This document shows, in pieces, positions 33,902 to 44,423 of a stretch of 64,000 nucleotides of DNA. Position numbers and translations under genes: made by a program. The DNA lies in the NCBI GenBank assembly GCA_001557505.1, contig LSAX01000006.1, forward strand, positions 3,038,001 through 3,102,000, read 5' to 3'. How positions within the stretch are numbered: the first letter of the stretch is position 1; each line of letters starts with the position of its first letter. Source of the stretch: Reticulascus tulasneorum. Its lineage: Eukaryota > Ascomycota > Sordariomycetes > Glomerellales > Reticulascaceae. The notes under the pieces are model-generated. The model was not told where the DNA came from. It saw only the letters and a list, made by a program, of their open reading frames with translations, and did no database searches.

Positions 33902-34895
33902 CCCTTGCTGTCAAAGGATTGTTTTGCCCGCCAGCGGGTGTGGTTTGTCGCCATCTCGCTTGATGGATCCTGGGACGGGGGCGAGGGAGTTTTTGTCGGG
34001 GCTTCGGAGTCTACACAAGTTACTCGTGTGTTGTTGACCAAGGAAAATTATTACTCTTCATAAAAGAAATCGGGGAGTTCGAATCGTGTAATGTAATCGG
34101 AAGACAGAGGTCAGAAAGTGAATATTTATATATGTTGACGGAGTTACAAGAAACCGGTTGGGTCCTGTCACCATCTCAGCGGCTGTCAATGAAGGTGAAC
34201 AACAAATCTCGCAGCACTGCAAATACAGTATATTTCTTAGACTAGATGAAGCCGAGAATCGGTGAGACAATGAGCACTCGGTGCATCCAGGAAGACAATC
34301 ACTTTGTGCACTAGTCAAGTTTATGTTCAGTCTAACTTGTGCCGGCGCATTGTGATTAATAAAGACGGAGAACACAGCCCCTGCCGAGATCAAGCAACAT
34401 TTTTGATTGTTTGATGACCTTGGGAACCAGAGTCCATTATCCAGATATGCCAGTTTCTATTTGCGGGGAGTGCAACCGAAACTGGTTGAAAACCCATGAC
34501 AACCTCGGTCCTTTATATCAAAGGACGCAGAACAATACGGCCACGAGAGCGGTCGAAACCCTCATTGCTCACATCGTAGGGAATGCAGGGAGATAATGTC
34601 TGATTGAGAAAGCTTAATCAATGTTTCTATGAAAGTAGTTTTGCCGGCTTTCCGGGACCAAAGGCCACTGATCTATTTCTGGGGCAGTAATACTTTGACT
34701 CCAAAAAGTCCGTATGCGCTTCAGCTAGTCCTTCCCGGTACAATGCCTAAGAGCTGGAACGATCTGAGTAGACAGGTACCCGAGTGTTCCGGCCTTCCTA
34801 GAGAATGAGGAAATACTGAGAGTGCTAGGCCCTGCCCGACCCTTGATTCCTCTCGCCATGCATACCCGGCCTCTCAAGAGTACTTCTCCTGCCCT
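33902..34895. other. Intergenic region between the ankyrin paralogues
   Basis: About 1 kb with no convincing gene. It should contain the 5' region of the broken copy and the 3' region of the intact copy. Confidence 0.5.
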
Positions 34896-36830
34896 CTAAC
34901 CTGTGGCTTTGTCGTGTTTTCCCGACATTCGATGCCAATGCGGCTGCAGATCTTCAAAGAGATCCAAGCTATACCCATTCCGGGCAGCGTAGAATAAGGC
35001 TGTGTGTCCGGCAGAGTCCTTTGCGGAGATGTCTGCTCCACCGCGAAGAAGAGCACGGATGATTTCCAAGATGTTCTCTCGGCGGCGACCTAGATATCCT
35101 CGATCAACGAAAGATTGCCATTCGACTTTAAACGAGAGCTCTGCTGAACACCCTCCATTTCCACAATTAAACCACCATGCCCCAAAAAAGTTATATTTGC
35201 ACCTCGCTGTGTAGTTATCGCTACCCTTAGCCATCACTGCCTCCCAAGCTTGACAAAGGTCTGGTTCTGTATCGTCAGCCTCTGGAAAGAAATTGGAAAT
35301 ACACCGAGGTACCGGAGCGCTTGCAGTCAGACTGCAGGCCCAGTGAAGAGGACTGCGACCAAATTTGGTATAGTTGGTCGTCACGCCAAGCTCGACGAGT
35401 CGCTCGATGATTTTCTTTGTAATCGAAAGCGTCCCCCGTTTCACACGAGTGTTGGTGATAATACCGTCAATACAGTTCCACATGGCCCTCCCCTTTGTTG
35501 AAAGCTTGAGTACGCTTTCGGGGAACATGAAATCAAGGAGGTAGTCGACGTACGGTAACCGCAGTTCAACAGATGCCCACGACAATAGTGATAACCGGGC
35601 GCTCTCGCAATTTGTAGTTTCATGGTCCAAGAGGAGACTCAACTTGCATTCTGCTTGCGGAGGGAGCCATCCGATCGTGTTTTCATTGCACCAAGAATTC
35701 CTGTCCGAAAGATTTGCTACCAGGAGCTCGGCTGGGGTCAAGAACTCATCGTCTTTCCGCCAAATGCTTCGTGAGTTGCCCGACTGGGCTTTTTTCCATG
35801 ACATTGCTCCATTTCCGAGCAGGAACTCTACGACCTTCACGTCGACCATACCCGTCATAGCAGTGTGTAGCAGTTGTGGGCTGCTGTCCCCGGTCTCGTT
35901 GATATTGAGACCGTGTTCCATTAAAGTCTCCACTGCCGCGATCATATCCGATGGACTGAAATTGTCGTTGTGAAGTACCCAAGCCAAAGGGCAAACTCGC
36001 TCCCCATTTGACGTGACCACGAACAGCTCAGCACCGAAACTTAGCAAGACCTCTAGTATCTGCAGGGTGCCACTCTTACAAGCAGTTACAAGTGGGGATG
36101 CCCCGTCATGAGACGCGTTGGGATTTGCACCTGCGTCTAGGAGCATTTTTATGCAGTCCAATTGTGCTCCTCGTTTGATCATCCAAACCAACGGAGGCTC
36201 ATCTAGCCCAAAGCCCGAGATTTGAATGGATTTGTTGACTTGTCCTAGAAATCCATTGTCCAAGAGCAATTTCAGGGTTGATATGTCGGTTGCCAGATGC
36301 AGCGGGCATTCAAGCGCATGGACCGTTTCTTCGCGATTTGGCATGTCGTCATGATAGGCCCAGTCGTCGTGGTTTGTCCGGCCACTAATCCAGTCATTAT
36401 GATAAGTTAGATCTGAAGTAAGATCCCCCCCTGCTCCGAGCAAGAGTTCCAGAATCTGGCTATGTCCTTTTGATAGTGCCACAAACAATGGAGATGATTG
36501 GAACTCAACGCAGAAAGGTTCTATGGAGACCCTCTCCACCCTGGTGTCAACATGATTGGGAGGTGAGCCAAACGCGAGAGCTCTTTCAGCAACGTTCAGG
36601 TGTCCGTAGTTGCATGCCCAGATGAGAGCATGGCGATTGCCCGATTTGACATCATCCTCAAAGAGGGCAGGCACGAGTCGAACTGCAAGGTACTTGCAGG
36701 TCTCCGACCATCTTGCGATCGACCAAGGGGACAGATATTGTGTGATTTCGAGAATTATTTCGTTGGGAATCGTGAAGATGCCGATAGCTTCATCCACCAA
36801 AGCAGGTGCTTGATTTGGTTGTAACGCCAT
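34896..36830 (-). CDS. F-box-like protein with ankyrin repeats, intact
   Basis: A single exon of 644 residues. The start (FTIPNEIILEITQYLSPWSI, then ARWSETCKYLAVRLVPALF) is F-box-like. Ankyrin-type units follow: NRHALIWACNYGHLNVAERA, SPLFVALSKGHSQILELLLG, PPLVWMIKRGAQLDCIKMLL, then DAGANPNASHDGASPLVTAC, GTLQILEVLLSFGAEL, SPLHWACS and a last ALLRGGADISAKDSAGHTAL with FYAARNGYS. Such proteins are common and variable in filamentous fungi; the F-box would bind Skp1 and the repeats a partner protein. Domain layout matches the broken gene at 32109-33901, so the two are paralogues in direct orientation. The binding partner is unknown. Confidence 0.9.
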   Translation of the reverse strand: MALQPNQAPALVDEAIGIFTIPNEIILEITQYLSPWSIARWSETCKYLAVRLVPALFEDDVKSGNRHALIWACNYGHLNVAERALAFGSPPNHVDTRVERVSIEPFCVEFQSSPLFVALSKGHSQILELLLGAGGDLTSDLTYHNDWISGRTNHDDWAYHDDMPNREETVHALECPLHLATDISTLKLLLDNGFLGQVNKSIQISGFGLDEPPLVWMIKRGAQLDCIKMLLDAGANPNASHDGASPLVTACKSGTLQILEVLLSFGAELFVVTSNGERVCPLAWVLHNDNFSPSDMIAAVETLMEHGLNINETGDSSPQLLHTAMTGMVDVKVVEFLLGNGAMSWKKAQSGNSRSIWRKDDEFLTPAELLVANLSDRNSWCNENTIGWLPPQAECKLSLLLDHETTNCESARLSLLSWASVELRLPYVDYLLDFMFPESVLKLSTKGRAMWNCIDGIITNTRVKRGTLSITKKIIERLVELGVTTNYTKFGRSPLHWACSLTASAPVPRCISNFFPEADDTEPDLCQAWEAVMAKGSDNYTARCKYNFFGAWWFNCGNGGCSAELSFKVEWQSFVDRGYLGRRRENILEIIRALLRGGADISAKDSAGHTALFYAARNGYSLDLFEDLQPHWHRMSGKHDKATG

Positions 36831-37553
36831 GGCGGGACCGATCAGCAGCAGGAGGTGTCGAGGATGTGAAATCAGTGAATATGGCGTTTCGAGGTTCTTG
36901 ATTGATTGCCTTGAGATGAAAAGATCTTATCTTCTAGAGCGGGACAGCGCCGAGGGAAGGTTTCAGGAAAGACAGGAAGGAATGCCTCTGTGATTGTATA
37001 TTCAGAATGTTTGGGGCAAAAGCGGCCAGGCGATGAAATGGTGTGGGAATCTAACCTGAGAGGGAGACGCATCACACACAACTCACGGTCATTCTTAGGA
37101 AGGGGGCTAACCACCTTGGAACCACACTTCTCTCTTTGCCCTCAACTTGCTTTCACCAACCTACCTAGATACCTAGATACTCAGGTGGGTAAGTTTGATA
37201 TTTCCGTCTCCCGCATGTGCCCGCCTAAGGTATTTAAACTACGGTAGGAATCTCCCAAGGGGATAAGTCAACTCGAAGTGAAAGTCATACAGATTGGATC
37301 ACAGGTTAAGAAACTCATGGCAGTGTTAAGACTCAAAGTTTTTGTTGGAAAGAAAAGGCAGGCTTGAAATATTTCCTTCGATGACAAAAGAATCTCGTTT
37401 CGACAATGGTCTGAAAGTGTTAGCGTGGCTGCCGCTGCACTTTCTCGATCCTGTGATATCCCTTCCTCTATCTGGCACATCTCCCATTTACATCTGACTC
37501 TGGGTTATAACTGTCAGAAGGGCGTGGGTTGTGTCGCGAGACCGTCGCAACAA

Positions 37554-37576
37554 CCCCCCCCCCCCCCCCCCCCCCC
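37554..37576. repeat. Homopolymer, 23 C
   Basis: An uninterrupted run of 23 C on the plus strand. Its true length in the genome is uncertain because such runs are hard to sequence. Confidence 0.9.
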
Positions 37577-37698
37577 ATGACGAGAACTGATTGGTCAGGT
37601 ACGAATATTTATATTTACGAGTGATTGTGGGTCTTCGAGGGAGCGGGGGCTTCTTGTTCTTTGCGTCCTCTAAGAACATGAACGTTTCGTTCCTTAAA

Positions 37699-37780
37699 GC
37701 AACTCCTCAAGGCAATTCCTCAAGGCAACTCCTCAAGGCAATTCCTCAAGGCAATTCCTCAAGGCATTCCTCAAGGCAAT
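37699..37780. repeat. Tandem repeat, 13-bp unit, about 6 copies
   Basis: Five full 13-bp units (GCAAYTCCTCAAG, alternating C and T at one site), a 12-bp unit and the start of a seventh. Copies lie head to tail with no spacers. The tract ends about 170 bp before the HET-gene start codon. Confidence 0.92.
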
Positions 37781-37947
37781 GATGGCCTACCTATGAGGCC
37801 TGACATTGAGACCGCAACCTCAGAGCTGGACCTGTTGTGGCCACAAATAGGTCCGGACAATTCCAAAGTCAAGACAGATTCTTCAACCCGATCTAGCCAC
37901 CCCACGACGCCAGATAAGTAAGGATGGCTTAGTTCAACAGTTACCCC

Positions 37948-40636
37948 ATGTATCTCAACACGAACATGAGGCCGAGCGGCACATTCGGCGGCGTCTCGCA
38001 GCGCCGCTGCTGCTGTGACAATCTGTGCCAGTACTTCACCGACGCGGCCAACGTTAGCCGTCTCCTGAACTCGGAGACCATCACTCTCTTCAAAGGCCAC
38101 CCTTTCCGACTCTCCGAATGGTCAAGCGGGGGATGTCCCCTTGCACGAGCCCTCCCGTCGTGGCTTGCCGTATCCCCGAGCCGCTCTGAGTCCGTCACTA
38201 TCAGCGTCCGTCGCGCCGGCAAGTCCGAACGCAGGCAGACCGACCTGCACCTGCTCTACTTGACTAGATCTCCAGACCGCCGATCCGTGTATCTGGAGAT
38301 GGTAGCGAACCCGAGTGAGTCTGCCTGCGTTGCCTTACTTCCATCCTTACTGCAATACAACATTGGTGGCTCACGCTCAGTCCCTTCCCCCGCATGACAG
38401 CTGATCCAGCCTCGTCGTTCCTGTTCCACCAGCCCGCGTCCCCGGATCCTCTCTCGCTCCAGAACGTGAGCCTCGTCTCCGGCTGGCTGGCCACATGTAC
38501 GGCACAGGCCGGCAGCCACGAGGAATGCCCTCACGCCGACCTGACCGGGACGAAACTGCCCACACGTGTTATCAGCGTGGCCGGGCGCGGCGGATCGCCC
38601 AAGCTGTACATCCCCGCCGAAGGCGAAATCGGCCACTACGCGGCGCTGTGCTATGCCTGGGGTGACGCTCCCCAACCGCTCCAGACAACCACGGCCAGCA
38701 TGGTCGAGTACACGCGCGAGCTGCCGCCCCTGCCGCAGCTCCCCGCGACCCTTGCCGATGCGGTCCGGCTCGCACAGGCCCTCGCGATCCCCTACCTCTG
38801 GATCGACTCCCTCTGCATCATCCAAGACTCGGCGGCGGACCGTGCCCGCGCACTCGCCGCCATGGACGAGGTCTACCGCAACGCCTGGGTGACCATCTCG
38901 GCGGGGCGTGCTGCGGCCTGCACGGACGGCTTCCTGGGAAAGCAGGAGCTCACGGCGGAGCGCATGTCCCGGGCCGTAACCATTCCCGTGGCCTGCCCCT
39001 CTGACGGCGGTGCGCATCGGACGCTAGGGCGTGCAACCCTGTACCCGTCGCGGATCGAGTACTCCGGCGAGGCGAGGTTCAAGTGGCAGGGCGCGCGCGC
39101 GCGCTCCGTCGACACCCGCGCTTGGACCTTACACGAGACGCTGCTGGCGCCGCGGGTGGTGGCTTACCACCACGACGGCATCGAGTTCAAGTGTCCCGGC
39201 GCGAGGGTGCAGATGGGCTGAAGGCTGAAGAGACGAGCATCACGAACCGGCACTGGCCACGCTACACGACGCTGCCGCTGTGCTTTTACGAGCCGAGCGC
39301 TCCTGTTCCGGTGGCGACGCTCACTCCGCTGGCCCTGCGGCGCCTGTGGCACGCGATTGTGACTGACTACTCGGGCTCCCGGCTCCGCAGCCCCGACGAC
39401 AAGCTCCTGGCCTTGGCACCTGTGGCGGCGTCATTCTATCGCGTGTTGTCGGAGGTCCTGTCCTCGCAGCAGTCCCTCTCATCCTCCTCCCAGCCCTCTC
39501 CTCATATAACATTACCAACATCCGCCGCCTTACCGTTATACTTGGCCGGTCTCTGGCACCACTCCCTCGTGCACGACCTCCTCTGGATCCTCCCGGACCA
39601 GCCCACCTCCGCCTGGGCCGGGGACTTTGACGTCCCCTCCGGCCCACCGCCCGCCTTGCCGCGGCCACAGGCACCGCCTCGCCTGTATCCCATCCCCTCG
39701 TGGTCGTGGGCCTCGCTTGCCGACGGCGCCACCGCCAGCTATAATGACGTGGGGACCGCGCGGAGCCGCGAGGAGATGTCGCCACGTGTGCAGGTGCGGG
39801 CGGCGCAGACTTTGCCTGTCGCTGCCGTGGCTGGTGATGATGATACCGCAGAAAATACTACCACCGGCGGAGGCGGCGGGCAAGCACCGACACCCGCACC
39901 CTTAGGCCTTCTCCCATTCGGCAACGTCCACGGTGGCACTATCACCCTCTACGCGCCCGTGCGGCGCCTCTCGCCCATCGACGTATGGACGTGGTTCGGC
40001 CCGGAGTCGCCGCTCCCGCTGGACGTGAACCGGCGCGTCGGGCGGCTGTGGGAGGATTTCCGGTGGGGGGCGGTGGCGCGCCCGGCAGCAAGCGGCGGCG
40101 GAAGAGGGTACGGCCCCTCGGTGCGAGATCGCTGGCGGCGGAACGAGTGGGGGGTTCCGTCGGATCGGGGGCCCATTCTGTTTGTGGGGTTTGAGACGTG
40201 TGGCCTGGTTTTGGTGGAGGTGCCGCGGGAAGTTGGTAATATGGGGATGAAGGAGATGGAAGGAGGAGGAGGAGGAGGGAAGGAGGGCGGTCGTGAGCAT
40301 GGGGGGCTAATGCGGTTCCTTAAGCGGGCTATGAGCTCGAAGTCTAAGGGTAGGGGCACCAAGAGCAGCAGTGGGATGGGCGCGAGTAGCGGTGGGATGG
40401 CGGCGAGCAGCAGTGGGATGGGCGCGAGCAGCAGCGGGATGGCGGCGAGCAGCAGCGGGATGGGCGCGAGCAGCAGTAGTGGTGGTGGTGGAGGGACCGT
40501 TATCTACGAACGGGCGGGTGTGTTCGCCATCTCTAAGAGGGCTGTACAGGCCGCGGGGCCGTTGAAGATAGAAATGCAGAACTTTGTGGAGCGGTGGGGG
40601 GATGGATATATGATGGAGACAGTGACCATTTGCTGA
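37948..40636 (+). CDS. HET-domain (heterokaryon incompatibility) protein, frame-broken
   Basis: Exon 1 is 37948-38314 and exon 2 starts at 38401, after an 86-nt GTGAGT intron. The HET domain begins at YAALCYAWGD, continues with TLADAVRLAQALAIPYLWID and SLCIIQDSA, then MDEVYRNAWVTISAG and RAWTLHETLLAPRVVAYHHD. HET proteins act in allorecognition and cell death on fusion with unlike strains. The frame stops at 39219-39221, just after EFKCPGARVQMG, while the protein plainly resumes one frame over with GADGLKAEETSITNRHW and runs to 40636. The break sits in a G-run near 39205, as if one base were missing. No intron fits. The C-terminus carries Gly/Ser/Met/Ala repeats. If real, the mutation removes two thirds of the protein; if an assembly error, the gene is whole (about 860 residues). 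Confidence 0.85.
40364..40468 (+). repeat. In-frame 21-bp coding repeat (five units)
   Basis: Five 21-bp units encode SSSGMGA and SSSGMAA in alternation near the C-terminus of the HET-domain protein, followed by Ser and Gly runs. Copy number is likely to vary between strains. Confidence 0.88.
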
Positions 40637-41063
40637 GGCTTCCGGCACTCGTCATAGAAACGGTGATAAAACGAATGAGAACTTTCAAGGGGCAAGGGAA
40701 AATATCATGTGGCGGTGCGATGAAATGAGTCACCGATATCAGACAACAAGCAGTGCGCGATGGCTTTGGTTGACAGACAGGATTGCCCGGTGAGAGTATG
40801 TCTCGATACTTAGGCACATCTTTAATTTAAAATAGAACCTCCCTTAGAGACACAAACCCTACTCGTTCAATAGCTCACTGGTGCATATGGCTCATGTTGT
40901 CATGACGTCCATCCTGCACCCTAAGACAGCCGTAAAGGTTGAGATTACGAATACATCTTTCCACATGGTAATATCCGTACAGCTTCCGAAACACACTCTC
41001 ATTGTAACGTACCCATCATTAATCTTCTGGATGCTAGTCAGATCAGGTAGGTTCTCGGTTGCA
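40637..41063. other. Convergent intergenic region
   Basis: About 430 bp between the 3' ends of two genes. Nothing is seen beyond ordinary untranslated sequence. Confidence 0.5.
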
Positions 41064-42077
41064 TCATGAATTCCGCGAAACGTACAAAGCAGTGCCCTCC
41101 GGTCGGCGTTCCCTAACAAGACTCAGTCCCGTGGAGGTGCTAGATCTGCGAGACGATCTAGACGGGGTGGTCTGTCGTCTTGCTGACCGAAGGGAGATAT
41201 TTTCGTCACACCGTCGCTCCAGATTGTTATACTGGTCTTGGGAGTGCTGCAACTCTGTTGAAAGACGCGCAATCTCACGTTCTCTTCCTTGTAAACGAGC
41301 TTGCTGCTGTTGCTGCTGTTGGAAGCGAGCTTCTTCTATTCCCAAATGTAGCTCATTTATCTGACGTCGATGGTGAAGTCGGTCTTGTCTTCGCCTTTCC
41401 TCGGCGTCCTCGAGCTCCCGTCTTGCAATATCTAGCTGTTGTCTTAACCGGTTGATATCGCTGTGGCATCTGTCCAGATCTTTCTGGAGGCCGGCCTTTG
41501 CTTTCGTGGCAGTTTCAAGATCACGACGAAGCTCTTGAACTTGTAGTTCCAGCACCTCATTCATATCCTCTGTGCATTTTCGAGCATGCAGAGCTGATTT
41601 AAGCGCTTTCATTAGGCCATCGACGTCCTTATTCTTTTGTTGACAAGCCTGCTCAACCTTTGCGGCCTTCTCAACGCAATCCTTTTCGCGTGCTTCGAGC
41701 TGAGCAACACGATGTTGCGGCGAGGAGGTAATCGGGGTATGATCAGAAGGCGCTGACGAAGGTTGGTCTGATCTAATGATATTTGTTTCGCTGCTGACAG
41801 TCGATTGTTCGTCATCGGACAGCTCGTTTGTCATTTCTTCTTCAAGGGACTCAGCCTGGGGCTTCCTACATGGAATGGTTGGATGTCGAAGCACCGGTTC
41901 TGAGGTTTCTGGTAGGCTTCCTCGACTTCGTGTCATCTGATTCACACTAGCAGAGAGCCCTTGATAGATTATATTGCGTTCCTGAACGGGAGGCCCAGCT
42001 CGGCGGCGAGTTGAACCTTGACTGCCCTCAAAAATGGAGACTATCTTTGGCACAAAGTTCGAATCCGAAGAAGCCAT
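41064..42077 (-). CDS. Coiled-coil protein, unknown function
   Basis: A single exon of 337 residues from the first ATG. The N-terminal 110 residues are polar and probably disordered (ELSDDEQSTVSSET). From about 120 to 290 there is a long coiled coil with regular heptads (EVLELQVQELRRDLETATKA, DINRLRQQLDIARRELEDAE), interrupted by a Q7 run. The tail is Arg/Ser-rich (SARRQTTPSRSSRRSSTSTG). A structural, cytoskeletal or spindle-associated role would fit the shape, but no family motif supports it. An FHA-like frame lies just upstream on the same strand. Confidence 0.72.
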   Translation of the reverse strand: MASSDSNFVPKIVSIFEGSQGSTRRRAGPPVQERNIIYQGLSASVNQMTRSRGSLPETSEPVLRHPTIPCRKPQAESLEEEMTNELSDDEQSTVSSETNIIRSDQPSSAPSDHTPITSSPQHRVAQLEAREKDCVEKAAKVEQACQQKNKDVDGLMKALKSALHARKCTEDMNEVLELQVQELRRDLETATKAKAGLQKDLDRCHSDINRLRQQLDIARRELEDAEERRRQDRLHHRRQINELHLGIEEARFQQQQQQQARLQGREREIARLSTELQHSQDQYNNLERRCDENISLRSARRQTTPSRSSRRSSTSTGLSLVRERRPEGTALYVSRNS

Positions 42078-42136
42078 GTCGTTATGTACCAGACTCGGTC
42101 AGAGTAGGAGTATTTCAATTCAGAACATCAAAACCC

Positions 42137-42388
42137 TTATGGATACTCTTTTGAGTCGGAAACAGAACAAAAAATTGGTATACCCGAAGAAGTATCTGAA
42201 TCGCCGAAGCATTGGAAGAATAAAGGCCCATCCATTTCTTTTAATGCCGTTGTGCCCACCACATCAAATGCAAATCGTGCGTGGACTCGGCTGATTGGGT
42301 TCTGCACCATCATGCAGTTGGGCGTCCTCTCGAATCCAAGCTCGATGTCCAAGTCCTCTGCATAGTAGCCTGCCTCTACTACTACCAT
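42137..42388 (-). pseudogene. Possible relic of an FHA-like domain
   Basis: An 83-codon frame on the minus strand contains LGFERTPNCMMVQNPISRVH followed by ARFAFD, resembling the core of FHA phosphopeptide-binding domains (R-x-P-x-C and S-R-x-H-A). It stops 60 bp before the coiled-coil gene, and I cannot splice it to that gene with confidence. It may be a fragment of a lost kinase-like or FHA gene, or an upstream exon of the neighbour. Confidence 0.3.
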
Positions 42389-42890
42389 CGCCGACTAGTG
42401 CAAAGCTGCAGACGAGTTAAATGACATAAATCTATGCGAGGCGTCCGGTCATCATTCCTGCAGTTGGTCGAGATTTGTGTCTTTACTGGCAGCCTCGTTT
42501 TGCCTGCATATGCTGCGACGCACCGCTTAAGTGACGGCTTCGCTGCCAGTGATGCATCCTCAAATCGGGATGAACAATGGTGCACTTGTGCAGATGAGCG
42601 GCAAGTTGGGAGGGTGTCAACATCCTCAGTCGCCGATTTAGAGACCGATTAGGTCCCACCTACTTTGTAGTGCTCCATTAGACGTTGTGACGGCTATCTT
42701 ATCCAGCTCGATCTTGAAAGATCTTTGCCTGGCCAGATATCGGAGCGCAGAGAATCATCAGATGCTGACAATAGGCAACAGTGGTGGCAATACAACTCAT
42801 GTGCACATGTCTTTGCTTGACGCATATATTGCAATGATTCTTTCTCCGTACGCTATCCTACTTATCCACTCAAGACCAGCTCGAAAAGGC
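42389..42890. other. Intergenic region
   Basis: About 500 bp between the FHA-like relic and the 3' end of the phosphatase gene. No gene is seen; a plus-strand frame across the right edge is antisense to the phosphatase. Confidence 0.45.
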
Positions 42891-43817
42891 TTACTCTACC
42901 TGCATTGGAAGCGACATCCCAATATAGAAAGCAGGTTCGTTTATGTCATGATTCCTGTAACTATAGAAGGCCGCTGGATTAGTCGCGTGTTCGTTCCTAT
43001 ATCACAGCAGGTATTCACGAACCTGAGAATGCCAATCGCGCCAGGCGATATCATCATTGGAAGTTGCATGTCCAAGGGGTACTTCAGCCATCTCTTGAAG
43101 AAAGCTCGGAGAATATGGCCGTGGGCAACCTGGACGTCAAGGTTAGCCGGAGGCGGTCGATTAGTAGGGCGTGGCCACAGTTGATCATACCAAGACTACA
43201 TCGGCGGGCTTTTCCCCATGCATGCATGATCGCTGAACGTCGTGGATCTGGGAGATCAGTCTGTCCAGTCTCTCCGTAATCTGCTGCGGCGACCTATGAG
43301 AAATCTTAACAGTCTGCACCATTCGTTGACATTGACGAAGACTGACTCTCCGCCCTCACAGCCATCCCGCCAGATGTCGAAGTTGGTTTCCTTGTCCAAA
43401 CCCTGTATCTTCCTCCTCACCTTAATCTCAGCTGTAGTCATTCCTTCATAGTCGCCGTAGTCCCACTCAGTAATATCCTGTGTGATCGTAACCCTCTCGG
43501 AACTGGTAGAGATCGCTCCATCAAAAAGGATCTCAAACGTCTGCCGAGCCCTATCGCGTGGGCTAACCCAAATTTTTGCCACACGATCCAGGTCGATGAG
43601 CTTTCCTTTGCCGACCAGCTGAGTTGCAGTGCCGATGACTTGTTTGTGGCCCTCGGATGTGAGAGCGAGCTCGGTATTACCGGTGTACTGACCGGTCTTG
43701 GTCCATTCGGTCTCGCCTATGACCTTAAGAGCCTGATATCAAAGCAGAGGGACAAGGAAAGCCCTCACCATGGCGAGCGAGAAATACGCGGGGTGTTGTT
43801 GCGTCTAAATCGGGCAT
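42891..43817 (-). CDS. SHB17: Histidine phosphatase, SHB17-like (sedoheptulose 1,7-bisphosphatase type)
   Basis: Five exons: 43817-43769, 43716-43347, 43293-43191, 43129-43023 and 42960-42891, with introns of 52, 53, 61 and 62 nt; 232 residues. The catalytic start is LARHGETEWTKTGQYTG, with the RHG phosphohistidine motif at 15-17 split by intron 1. SPRDRARQTFEIL, EWDYGDYEGMTTAEI, then GLDKETNFDIWRDGCEGGES and VLVAHGHILRAFFKRWL (second catalytic His about 177) follow, ending GILSYRNHDINEPAFYIG. Motif order and ending match yeast Shb17, which makes sedoheptulose 7-phosphate in riboneogenesis. A broader sugar-phosphate role is possible. Confidence 0.92.
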
Positions 43818-44423
43818 GTTGAGGGTATTGCCGTGTCGTGCGCCGTGAAGAAGAAAAGCAAACTTGGCAGGCTAACCCAGGCTGCGTTGCAGGGACTGAT
43901 CTGTGCTTGTGAAATTGATCAATCTTGCTTCAATGCTGGTAGCCTTTGCATTGCGCTTCGTACGATGAGCCGTTCTTCAGTGGATGTGACCTTAAAATCG
44001 CGCTTCATGCTGGAAGATCAGTAGTGCCCGAGGTCGGCCGATGGGCTTGCTAGATGATCCGTCTCCGTCGCCCGATACTGGAACACCGACTGCCGCTAGA
44101 CTTCCTACCCATCTCGTTATAAAACCGGACGGTACATCGTCTCAGTGAATATCTCACTTATAATCCAGCGGCCTGAATTTTTTTGGGTACTTCGGGGTTT
44201 CAACTTGACGAGAGTTGTTGCGTCAAAAATCAGCCTTTATAGCAACACGCTTGAGCTTTGCATGTAATTAGCAGGACGTTTAACGACGAGAACCAGTGAG
44301 CATAGGTGAAGCGCTGTCCCAAAGTAATCGTTGTTAATGGAAGCCACTGGCACACTTTCAGACGGTGGTACCCAATATCCTGTCATTTTTTCTACACACG
44401 TCCTACCCAGTCCATTGGAGTGC
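43818..44423. other. Intergenic region
   Basis: About 600 bp between two minus-strand genes. No gene or structured element is seen; it should hold the promoter of the phosphatase gene. Confidence 0.5.

Larger units (their letters stand above)
36831..37947. other. Intergenic region with simple repeats
   Basis: This is divergent space between the intact ankyrin gene (minus) and the HET-domain gene (plus). It holds a C23 run and a 13-bp tandem repeat, listed separately, and no gene. Confidence 0.5.

Noticed and set aside
37699..37780. Regular repeats that might suggest a CRISPR-like array
   Set aside because: Units are head to tail with no spacers, and the genome is eukaryotic.
38256..39017. 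253-codon minus-strand frame
   Set aside because: Entirely antisense to the HET domain, whose plus-strand frame carries the conserved motifs; GC-rich codons create the open antisense frame.
39150..39207. A possible 50-nt intron that would heal the HET frame
   Set aside because: It would need a GAG acceptor and would remove VVAYHHDGIEFKC, a conserved part of the HET domain, so a frameshift is the simpler reading.
42687..43184. 165-codon plus-strand frame
   Set aside because: Antisense to the SHB17-like exons, which are supported by catalytic motifs and splice sites.
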